A stretch of DNA of 64,000 nt, from NCBI GenBank assembly GCA_021613335.1, contig JAJTWR010000458.1, positions 70,001 through 134,000 of the forward strand. The letters are read 5' to 3'. The translations under genes were made by a program, and so were the position numbers. Below the pieces are notes generated by a model. That model was not told the origin of the DNA and ran no database searches. It was given only the letters and a program-made list of their open reading frames with translations. Positions within the stretch are counted from its first letter, which is position 1. Each line of letters opens with the position of its first letter. This stretch comes from Whitmania pigra. Its lineage: Eukaryota; Annelida; Clitellata; Hirudinida; Haemopidae. Positions 1 through 11,934 of this stretch are shown piece by piece.

Positions 1-51
1 CCGGATGGAACCCAGACTTTCGATGATAATGATGGTATGACTGAAGTGTAA
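1..51 (+). CDS. Possible 3' end of a gene truncated by the window edge
   Basis: The first frame is open from base 1 to a TAA at 49-51 and reads PDGTQTFDDNDGMTEV. The acidic tail ends in T-E-V, which fits a class I PDZ-binding C-terminus (S/T-x-V). Only 16 codons are visible, so no family can be named. An open frame this short is not proof of coding. The PDZ reading is inference. Confidence 0.25.
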   Translation, partial: PDGTQTFDDNDGMTEV

Positions 52-2258
52 GAAATAAGTTGTCGTTAACTTGTACTGATTCGTTAACATAGTGCATCTT
101 TAATTAGATTTAGAGGATTTATGTAGGCCTACGAAAACAACGCAAACAAGAGAGAAACCCAAAGAGAACATTCGAAAATACTCAAATAAACATTCGATAA
201 TACTCAAATAAACATTCGAAAATACTCAAATAAACATTCGATAATACTCAAATAAACATTCGATAATACTCAAATAAACATTCGATAATACTCAAATAAA
301 CATTCGAAAATACTCAAATAAACATTCGATAACACTCAAATAAACATTCGATAATACTCAAATAAAGCATCAATGGTTATCGTGTTGAGGGGATTTGTGA
401 GGAAATTATCGGTTTGGACATCTTGAAAGCCTAAAATACGAGCCTCTTTAGATTTATAACTGCTGACGATAAACCATCACTATCAGGACGAGCAATCCTT
501 CTATGGATTTTGTTTTGAAATGTTCACAATTACCATTGATTGATTAAAATTTATCAATATTTATTCGAACTCATTATTATTCAATACGAAATAATTCGAT
601 TCATTGAAAACTAATATTTATTCGAGCAGATTTATTTAACAACAGCCGAGTGTTGTTCAATAATTCAAAGATGGCAATAAACAATAACAGCACGTCTTTG
701 TGCGGATTTTCTTGCTTCAGCCACTCGAGTGTGAAGTGAGAAGTTTTAGGTAAGCAATCTGTCAATGTTCCAATGTCATCCCTAATCCTTTCTTTTAATC
801 TGCAGGAATTGTGTATATTCTATGTTCTGTTCATTTCCCACGACCTTTTAATAAAATTTAAATATTTTTAAAATATTAAATGCAAAAAGACGGCAAAGTG
901 TTTACTCAAGAGTACATCTTAAACATGCATTAACGAGAGTTCAAAGACTTCAAGAAGAAAACTTGGGAAGCTTAAAAAATGGAGGAAAAGTGTTGTTTTG
1001 TTGGTCTGTAAACAAAAGACCAAATTGAAGTTCGTTTTGGGGGCAGATAAATTTTTTTTTTGGAAGGTAAAAAGCATCAGGAAAGCAATGAAAATTCTTC
1101 TGAAAATTGTTAACATATACGTTTTGAAGTTTAAATTCGTAGTTGTGAAATTATATCCGTTTAAATTAGAATTTTAATTTTTTTAAATTTTATAAATTAG
1201 GTAATTCTTGAAGATTGAAGCGCTTGGAAAAATGTCAAAGAATTTCACAGCCATGAATTTAAATCTAATGTAGCATGGATGTTTTGCTGATAAATTGTCC
1301 TGCTTTTCGCTAAAAGCTGACATTTCACGCATGAAAAACTGAAGACATAAGATGGATTGGCAAGCTGTAAGTAATGCTAAAAGTTGAGATCAAAATAAAT
1401 TATAAACTGCAAATATGTAAATATGCTTGCAATGATTTTGGCATCCTGCTAATTATCATTTAAAAAAAAACATTAAAAAATATAAACAAAAATATATAAC
1501 GAAACATGTTCTACGGACCACCATCTCATTTGCTTGGAAAATCCCTGATTTTGAAAATGAAAAAATTCCTAATGTTCATGTTTCATGTTTGATGAGGAAA
1601 ATCTGTCATGCATAAGCAATTGTCCAGACTGCACATCAATACTCTCTTAGCTTACTCTCACTTGACCTTACTCTCTCTCTCATGATGATTCTGTTTGGTC
1701 ATGTCGGATGGTAGAATAAATATTTGTTTCAATACCTTTTTCACGTCCCTTTGTATTGCATTTGTATGCTGCTAGTGCATTGTGTGCAGGCCAACAGACC
1801 ATCAGGCCTCCTACTTTTAAATAAAAACTAAAGAAGCCCATTAAGTTAAAATATCAAACAAATAAAAATGCTGATAAAAATATTGTCAAGAAAAGAAAGT
1901 GAAAAAAGTTCTAAAATATTAATTGTCTTGCAAATGAAATTCAGTTGAATGCGGAGGATGGGAACAAAACAGTGCCTGAGTCTGAGTGGGAAGGCTTGGA
2001 ATTGTTCATGAGGATTGGAGACGTTGCCTGGAAATTTAAGTCAAACCAACCGGAAAATCGAAATAGACCGCACAAACATTTTGAGGATACATTTTTTTTT
2101 TTTTTACAAGAATCTTTTTAATTTTGTGGTTGACGTCATTTTTGAATTGAGTGATTCGATTCCAAATTATTTAAGTTAGTTAATAATAAAGTTAATTTTG
2201 CTTTGAGCTAGCTGAGGATTCTGTCTGAAATCATTGGCTTTACAGCCGTTTTAATAAG
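52..2258. other. Non-coding AT-rich stretch
   Basis: Apart from the 22-bp tandem array at 169-366, I see no exon, RNA gene or transposon end here. The short open frames show no family resemblance and no splice context. Confidence 0.5.
169..366. repeat. 22-bp tandem repeat, nine units
   Basis: The unit cattcgataatactcaaat plus aaa repeats exactly nine times (198 bp). Most units differ only at one position (gataata versus gaaaata), and one unit has gataaca. The regular period and low divergence indicate a young minisatellite. No coding frame is attached. Confidence 0.95.
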
Positions 2259-3139
2259 TACCGTATTTTCACCCATATTACACGCGTGTTATGTTCGATT
2301 TTACTTACCACGTACCCCCCTATGCGTGCTATAATCGTATGCGTGTTATGCTAGACTAAATTTACATAAATTTGATTTCCGACCAACAAAAAATAAAAAC
2401 ATTTAAATGATAGCACAGGCTGTTGATTGTTTTTGCAAAAGCTTTAGACTATATTTTTAATTTTAAATAGTTTATAATTGATTGGGCGTTAGTGCATTGC
2501 ATAAAGAACTTTCGATATATGCTTACAGAAGCATGTGACAAAACATTCACGCAAATCATTGCTTTGTCCAGTTCTCGAATTTATGACGTCAACTTGAATT
2601 TAACATAAATTAATTGATGGTAACTATAGGAAACTTGTAGGGTGTTGTACTATTTTATGAATTTTCATCATAATTTTTCAACTCTTTGTTAATCATAATT
2701 ATAATTGGAGCTAATGTTTTCAGTTTGTGTGACAATGTTTTTTTCAGCACTGGTGGTTCAGACAGCTTTGGTTGGTGCTGTTTAATATTGTAATAGTCAA
2801 ACATGCATGGACTTATTGTAGCAAATGACTTCAATCTCTTAATGGTCTTGCTATAAAAACTCTTTGAACACTTCTCAAAAGCATGGAACAAAATAGTTAC
2901 AATCTTGGTAATAGTTGGTCAGTTATCAGTCTTTTGCAGTCTTTATTGGAAAACAAAGTAGAAGTCTTAGCCCATTCTTTTGGAACTCATTATGAAGATT
3001 CAAATTGGTAATTGTAATGAATTACCACCACTGCTTTGGCTTTTTCTGGTAATGAGTCACTTGATTTTCTACATTGCTATAAGAGAAATTCATGAAACCC
3101 ATTGGATGGTATAAATTATATGCAGCTTTTGGCCACACT

Positions 3140-3535
3140 TTTATGTTATAGTTGATGCACTGTTTGAACCTCAACAATGCCATACCTTCACAGTGAAGCT
3201 GTGTCCCAGAGCATGGTACAAATGCATAACTTCAGTATTTGCTTCAAGAATTGATCTCAATTTATTTAAAATAACGTTGTTTCTTTCAATGCAATTATAA
3301 AGGTTATCGTACATGAGCTACATTTCATGCTCAGATCAATGATCCATTTATGGTTTTTGAAGGGGAGACTTTAACCTTGAAATCTCATGAAATTTTATGT
3401 TATAATTGATGTATGGTTTGGACCTCATACTCATGCTATACTTTCCATTGAAGCTGTGTCTCACAGCATGATGCATCTGATTTACTTCATCATCTACTCC
3501 AAGAATTGATCTCAAATATTCAAAAATGTCTCTTA
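3140..3535. repeat. Diverged direct duplication of about 140 bp inside the transposon
   Basis: Segments at about 3140-3290 and 3395-3535 share the landmarks ttttatgttata, gtttg(a/g)acctca, tgaagctgtgtc and caagaattgatctcaa in the same order, about 255 bp apart. The copies are clearly diverged. Since they lie between the transposon ends and 5' of nothing recognisable, they may be internal element structure rather than host sequence. Confidence 0.7.
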
Positions 3536-4808
3536 AGATTTAAAATATGTAATTTCCATATTTGGGGAGTTATGGGACACAAAGACTTGTTAAGCGGACT
3601 CTTTGCAGTGTGGAATTGGTTAACGAGCTCGTTACCGTCCTTTGAAGTATTGCTTCACTTTTGTCTTACAAATTATTATGCGTAAACAATATGCATTCCA
3701 AAGTAGGAAGTTGATGCAAATCTTAAGATAAAAATAGTTTCGAGAAAGAATTGAAGAGAGAACGCAATATCGAAGCGACTCGTGACCAATTTTGGTCAAT
3801 TGCAGCGAGATCATGAATTGTTAACCAGTTCTTTGAAGTTTTTAAACAATTTATTAACAGACATTCAAAAAATCAATCATAAGACCAATAATTATTCCTC
3901 ATCATCAGCTAAGCCTTCAAATCCGTCAAAAGTCGAACAGTCTTCATATTCATTTTCGGCTCTTGCCGGATCGCAGGCTAGTTCAAAGTCCGGGTGGTCA
4001 CTTTACTCCTTTCCTGTAGACTTAATGCCAGCATTTCTAACGCCACTCAGAATCAAATCAGGAGGCACTTTGTCCCATGCTCGTTCAACCCACGTGCATA
4101 TCTCGGAATACAAGGCCTTCCTGCTTCGTCCAGACGGTGTGTGAGTGTATGTGCCATTCTGCATTCATTCCTCCCTCTCATATCTGTCAATTTCTCAACA
4201 ATTTGTAGTTGCAGTTTGGATGATAGGCCACCCGGGATGATTGTAATGTGACATCCGCTTAAGTTGAGCATCTTTTTAACTGACTCCTCTTTATGAGCAG
4301 TCATTGCATCCATGATCAACTGCGAACACTAAAAGAATCCCCTCTTTTGAGAACATTTCTGAATCCAGAGCTTCATGCTGAAAATTTTTCGCATTGTCTC
4401 TTGAAAATCAATATTGATTTTGACTTGGTGCCAGCCGCAGAGCATCCAAGTATGACTGTGAAACATGTCCGTTCGTAACCACTTGTTGTTATTGCCACAG
4501 TTCTGGCGCCAGATGCTTTCATTAGCGGGAATGTCAAAAGCTATCTCTTCTTTTGTTCCAAGACCCATAGCTTTACATCAGACTCTAACTTTGGCCATTT
4601 CGCATTTTGGCCAAGGCATGCACGTTTTCTCAGGTTCAGTTTTTCAAGCAATCATTCCTTCCTTCTCTATTCGCGAACCGACACTTCATTAACGTTGAAC
4701 TCCCGAGCAGCTGCTCTGTTACCTTTGTCTTTTGCTCTAGAAATGACTTGAAGCTTGTAGTCAACAGTGTACGAGTTACGTTTATCAGCCACTTTCTTAA
4801 CGACGTCG

Positions 4809-4881
4809 ATATTTCAATCTATTTATTTATTTGATTATAGTCCGTTGCATGACTAAGATGATTTTGACTTATATTTCAATC
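4809..4881 (-). mobile_element. About 51-bp mini-insertion with 11-bp target duplication (copy A)
   Basis: The direct repeat atatttcaatc occurs at 4809-4819 and 4871-4881 and brackets a 51-bp insert (4820-4870). Read on the minus strand, the insert starts near caaaatcatcttagtcatg and ends in ggactataatcaaataaata plus a short AAAT tail. The same insert with different flanks occurs at 47337-47410 and near 58047-58110. It sits inside the pogo-type element, so it is younger than that element. The A-rich tail and 11-bp duplication suggest target-primed retroposition. Confidence 0.75.
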
Positions 4882-5183
4882 AAGAGCACTTCTATCTATA
4901 TATCACTGTATTTATCACTTCAAGCATCGGCCGCTCAGCCAACGGAAGATTTTTTTTACAACTTTTATATTTAATTGTTTTATGTATTAGAAAGTGCTTC
5001 AATTTAATATAATTTTAATTTAAATGTTAAATTATTTTAGCCAAAAAAAAAGGCGTTTATTGGTGCGTGTTATAATCGTTTGCGTGTTTTATAAGTGATT
5101 TTTTACATAAATTGGAAAAATTGCGTGTTATATTCGTCCGCGTGTTAAATTCGTCTGCGTGTTTATTTCGTGAAAATACGGTA

Positions 5184-7955
5184 TTTGTTTTGGGGCAATA
5201 ATAATAATAATACTAAAACATTGTAATTATAAAAACAATAATACATTGATTGTACATTTAATAACAACTTAACAAATTTAAAACATAATTTCAGGTTATA
5301 GGCAAATGTCATGATTAGTCGGTTATTTGATATTTATATCAATATTAAATTGATATTTTACAAACTTAAAGTTAGAAAAATATGGAATTATTTTCTTTAA
5401 GTTCAAATTTAAAAAAATTACAGAATAATTCTGAACATGATATTTATTCAAAGAATTGTTGTCGTCAACAAATCAATAAAAGTAAAATTGGAATTTATGC
5501 TAAAAGCACCTTGACTTTGCAAAATACTTTTGTAAATCAATAATTAAATAATTACGCTTTAAGTTCTTTACTGCTTTAAATAAATTACATACCTTTACAT
5601 TCATTTCACGGAATATTATTTAACTTATTTGCAGTACATTTGACAATATTCTGTTTGTTTTAAATTGGATTTGACAATATTTAACTCGTCTGTAAATAAT
5701 TTATATCACAAAAAATAGAAGCACAAGGAATGACTAAACAAGAACAGCAACAATAAAAAGGAAACACTCTTGTTGTTCTCGAATGAAAGGCAACTTTTAC
5801 GAACGACTTTTATGGTTGTGGACCACGAATTCTGGACATGTCTCATTACCTATGTCTACCTGAAAAATGCACAAATTATTTGCAAGCAAATGAACAAAAA
5901 AGGTTTTCGAAATAAATAAAAATGTATGAACTTCCTGAGTTTGGAGCTTCAAAATTTCTTAAATATTACAAATAATCATAGAAAATATAGGTTGTTATGG
6001 TGCGTGCTATGATGTAAACTCTATGATTTCTAAGTAACACATTTTTTTGAATGCATATTTATATTATAATATTTTAATATGTATCGTAATTTGTTTATAA
6101 TATATATTCTGAATAATCGTTTGTCCGCTTTTAGTTTTCTAATAAAATAAAATATATTTTATTTTTGGTTACATTCATTTAACTTTGATTTGAGAAAAAA
6201 TAACTAAAATATCATCATAAAATAATTAAAATATTATCATTTGTTGGACTAGATTCTTCGAACTTCAATGCTTTACAACCCCTCGGACCTAATTTCCTGT
6301 TCGTTTGCAAATTTCATTCTTAAAATAATATTTTTAAAATTATATATTCGAGCTTAAATTTTATGAAAACATTTTTCCAAGAGACATTATATATTAAGAT
6401 TGAAACAATTGGAAAAATAAAAATAACTTGAACTAAATAGCCAAATACTGAGTTAAAATATAGTCGCTAATATAACTACATATCGCGACTGTAAATATGC
6501 GCCTTGAAATATAATCTGGAATTTCCTTGCTTTGAAGTTAATTAAAGGAATAAATTCAGCGTCTCGAAAGGAGATTTTCAACGATCTCAGTTGCCTCTGA
6601 AATGCGGAATTACCATCTTCATTTTCACTTTCACTCAGACAGCCATCCTTACGACATCCTCACAGAAGCAATGAAAGGGTGGAAATGCCAGAATTCGTAG
6701 TCAGTGTTGAATTAAAATTTATTATTAATGGTTGGCTTAAATGATCAATTAAATGGTTATATTTAATTTAATGAAATTATCCTACATTTACAGTAATTTG
6801 GAAATAAATTCAACTTTCTTTTAAATTCATGTGGAGTAAATTTGCTTGCAGGAATCCATCAAAGATTTGTGAAACTCGAGTAATTGAGGTCACCACGTCG
6901 ACACCTGCCGCCAGAACCATCGATCGAAATTTCGCGAAAAATTTCAAAATTTTCCAAAATTTAATTATTTTAAATGTTTTTGCTTTTCGTGATTCCAAAC
7001 GTTGAAAACATTAAAAAGTTACAAACTTTAAAATACATATCAGAAGTCATTCATTTTTTATTAAATATGCTTCGAATTTCTTCCTTTTACAATTTTTAAA
7101 TTTATAACATCCGAGGTAATTTAATATTTGGTATTGAGTATTCATTATACGTCTTTGATGTAATTTCACCGCAATTACATTTACCTGTATATAATTACAT
7201 CTTTGTTCAAAAATAAGAGTTTAGAAGATTTACAAACTAAATAAATGTAAATTCAAATAATATAATAATTAATAATATAGCATGTCAAATTCATGCTTCA
7301 TTATTTCCTGTTTACTCGAATTTATCTTAAATGACATTCTGATTCCTGTGCAAACAAAGCATAATGTGGCTGTTTTTTTGTGAAGCATTTCTCATCCGTT
7401 AGGAACTGGCAGCTTTGAAGTTCAGAGTCATCAAATTTTATTGCCATAATTTTTAATGCCAAATTAATATTAATAATAATTAAACAATGAATGTTAATTA
7501 TAATAATTATAAATAATTCATGGACATCAACTTACATTTATTCAAATTATACTTTTCAATCATTTGAAAATATTACCCTTCCTATTTAGTTTTAATGTGA
7601 CATTATACAAACGTTAGGCACTTACTTAGTGAAAATTCTGCAACTTCAATGGCCACACCTTGTAGGGGTTTATTTTAAAATGCTTCATGAATATTAAATT
7701 GTCTCATAAATATTAAAATTCCATCAAATTGTGGGAGACAGAATCTACATTTAAATGACTTTTGTATTGGTTTTATTTCGAAATTTCAAAGATTTACAAT
7801 GGTTTTATTTTAAATTTTGTCCAAAACACCTTAATATCTTAAATTAACTTAATAGTTTAAAATAACGTAATCATTTCAAATAACTTATTCAAGTTAAAAT
7901 GCAAAAACTCGAGATAAAGTAGAGTTTGTATTGAAGTTAAATCAACTTGAGGTGG
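5184..7955. other. Non-coding AT-rich stretch
   Basis: This stretch is dense in TAA/TTA stops on both strands. No exon pair, RNA gene or transposon terminus was recognised. Confidence 0.5.
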
Positions 7956-8395
<440 letters not shown>

Positions 8396-8627
8396 AACAA
8401 ATAAATATTTATTACCAAGTAACGTCAGGATCCAACGTGAGAAAGTCAAAAAGTTTCTTTCACGAGAGTTCGCAATTTTTACACGAGAACGCGAAGAATA
8501 ATTTAAAATATTTACAATCTCATTGTCTATCATGAAATTGTTTAAATAACTAATGCAATCGGAATTAATTTAATTTCATTTAAAATGATTTCAATATTTA
8601 GTTTATAATAACATTATAATATTTATA

Positions 8628-8812
8628 ATATTTTATAATATTTATAATATTTTATAATATTTATAATATTTTATAATATTTATAATATTTTATAATATTT
8701 ATAATATTTTATAATATTTATAATATTTTATAATATTTATAATATTTTATAATATTTATAATATTTTATAATATTTATAATATTTATAATATTTATAATA
8801 TTTTATAATAAT
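8628..8812. repeat. 19-bp AT-only minisatellite
   Basis: The unit atttataatattttataat (19 bp) is repeated about nine times with almost no G or C. Each unit contains TATAATATT(T)TATA-type near-palindromes, so both strands can fold into short hairpins. No gene is associated. Confidence 0.9.
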
Positions 8813-9685
8813 TTAATAACAATTTTAAATAATTTTAATAATTGCAGTTGTTTTTGCAGGATTGGGTAGTGCAGTTAATTTAAATAAAATTGTTTAAATT
8901 GCAAATAAAAAATAATTACAATCTAATTGATTAAAATGAAATTGTTGAAACCGGCTCATTCATTTATTCATTAATTGTTCACTAATTTTGTTTCTTATTC
9001 TCATGTAACTTCATTTTCAGATGAGAAATTAAAATAATTTGTGAACAAAATAAATTTAAGAAAATTGACAAGTAATTCAAGCTGAATCGATAATTATGGC
9101 TTATAATTGTAGCCTGAACCTGGAACAAGTAACAATAAAGTAACATTGTTGGATTAACACTAGTAACAATTGTAATGTTATGAAATCTGAATCAACAAGA
9201 AATCATTTCCGCAAGAAATATTTCGTGCGATATTTGTTCAACGCTTTTAAAACAATTTGAAGCTCAAGAAAGCTTCTGCTTTCTCCGATGACCAACACTT
9301 GAAAATTTCGCTCGAAGTTCCAAAACGTGCTGCGATTTTGCACTTGGTTCTTGTAGAACTTAATTTAAAGTAAATAATTGTAAACTTGATAATAATTGAT
9401 TGATATTAATCGTAATTGTTAGTTTAAAATATAATTGATGATTACATTGTATTAGTTGTGGAATTAGTAAATATAATTGAGCTAATGACTGCACCTGATG
9501 AGAACGCAAATAATCATTTATTAATTAAAAATTATAAAATAATCATTTAGTAATTACAATCAGATTGACAAGTTTTCCAAACCTCCAACAATGTTTCACA
9601 CCGAATTCTTTTCCAAGAAGCAGAAATAAAAGCGAATTTTCAATGTTTTTAAACCCATTCCATGAAAACCGTGACAAAGAAAATA

Positions 9686-9756
9686 AAATTAAAATAAATT
9701 AAAAATAAAATTTAAATAAATTAAAAATAAAATTTAAATAAATTAAAAATAAATTA
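9686..9756. repeat. Short A-rich tandem repeat, period about 22 bp
   Basis: The unit aaaataaaatttaaataaat is repeated about three times. It is purely A/T-rich and no function is visible. Confidence 0.7.
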
Positions 9757-10004
9757 ATTGCAAGGATTTAGTGGAAGCTTCCTCCGTACGAAAGAACAAC
9801 ATGAAAACATTGTTCTCATTTCGTGGTTTTTCCAGAATGAATGTTTAGGTGAATCAAACGATCTCAAAATATTTAATCACAATTAATCCTTTAATTTTAT
9901 GTTCAAATTTATTTAATTTTACTTGAACTTTATTTAAGCATATGTTTATTTATATTAATTAAGCAACAATTGCTTGTTAACGTTCGTTGCTTAGCTGGAC
10001 AATA

Positions 10005-10080
10005 ATGACGATGTTCCCGCAACTGGACTCGAATCCCTACTGCCAGCGTGTGAATTGAAGACTTAACAATTAGACTTTAT
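10005..10080 (-). ncRNA. tRNA-like relic, probably from a tRNA-derived SINE
   Basis: On the minus strand, gtctaattgttaag resembles a tRNA D-loop/A-box. It is followed about 30 bases later by ggattcgagtcc, a close match to the B-box GGTTCGANTCC, and then gcgggaaca. The spacing is right for a tRNA-derived pol III promoter. The stems do not pair well enough for a functional tRNA, and the tail into the 3' flank (minus strand) suggests a SINE relic. A decayed tRNA gene is the alternative. Confidence 0.4.
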
Positions 10081-10339
10081 GATAAATCAAAATGTTAATT
10101 TTGGTTTCGCTTTATAATAAATAAATTTATTAATATTGTTAGTAATAATTAGTATTTTAATGTCTCATTCGCTTATTATCAGCTAAGAAGTCACATTAAT
10201 AAAATATTTATTCACGAAATTCAAATTTCACTTGGACGTTTGTTCCAGTGAATCTTCGCAACAAAAACTGTCGAAACAAGTTTTTTTTTCTCTTTAATTA
10301 CCTTCAGTTGTTAATGTTTTGCATGTGTTTGTGATTCAA

Positions 10340-10707
<368 letters not shown>

Positions 10708-11527
10708 ATGGCCTGGATATACTTTCGAAGATTCTGCGGCAATAAAAAATCCCGAATAAGAAAATTGTTAAATTGTTGCCGCGGACAGAAATTTCGGGCC
10801 ACAATTCATTAATGTTATGTCATTTTGTTAAGGAAAAAGCAAAAAAATGTCCTGAAATCCAGGCCGACCCCGGAGCCCTAACAACCTTCCTATGGCGATT
10901 CTGGTTGCCATTAAATCATGCAAATAACATTCGAAGATTTTATGCTTCAAGCAACTGTCATCGAGCACCTGTTTCTTTTAAACCTTTCTTCGAATCTCAA
11001 TATTTACCTCAGAATTAATTTTAAAATATTTAAAATAAATCGTAGCTCTTACAATTTATTTTAAAATATTTCCAGTACTTTCGCATAAAGCAATCAAGTT
11101 GTCGCTAAATAACGGACGGAGAATTGATGAGAATTTAAACGAGAAATAATGAGAAGTAAATTGCCAGTAAATGTTTCTTAATTTTCAACTTGGAATTTTG
11201 CCTTTTATACTTTTTCTAGCAAAAGTCTGTTTACCCTTTGGCTTAGTAGTGGAAACTAACTAGGGGCTGTGCAATTTCTGTATAATAACGATAATTATGT
11301 ATTACTTTAATAATAAGAATAATATTAATATAATAATATCAATAAATTAACTATTGCAATGATATTAAAATTAATTTATTGAAGTAATTTAAAATATTCA
11401 AAATAAAATTCAATGATCCAAAATAAGTAATATCCTTTTATTAATTTATTTCCTTATCCTTTAAGCAAAATATTTTTATAATTTTATAATTAAATAAATG
11501 TTAAGAAGCAATAAAAATCTTTACTTT

Positions 11528-11928
<401 letters not shown>

Positions 11929-11934
11929 CTTAAA

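Larger units (their letters stand above)
2261..5181 (-). mobile_element. Decayed pogo/Tigger-type (Tc1/mariner superfamily) DNA transposon with exact ends
   Basis: The element is bounded by perfect 12-bp inverted repeats, ccgtattttcac at 2261-2272 and gtgaaaatacgg at 5170-5181. TA dinucleotides flank it at 2259-2260 and 5182-5183, as expected for TA target duplication. Both ends carry subterminal copies of ACACGC / GCGTGTTAT: three to four on the left, five on the right. Minus-strand frames between about 4850 and 3780 resemble a DDE_1 transposase: LIMDAMTAHKEESVKK, then IIPGGLSSKLQ. Family members normally read LQPLDV after this, with a catalytic Asp. Here it reads LQLQIVE, so the third acidic residue appears lost. 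Frames are broken into pieces of 60-90 codons. The element is inactive, but its boundaries are preserved. Confidence 0.85.

Noticed and set aside
3782..4834. Several plus-strand frames of 60-120 codons
   Set aside because: They are antisense shadows of the decayed pogo-type transposase, whose motifs read on the minus strand.
10005..10080. Functional tRNA gene
   Set aside because: A- and B-box-like segments are present, but acceptor and anticodon stems do not pair, so only a relic is supported.
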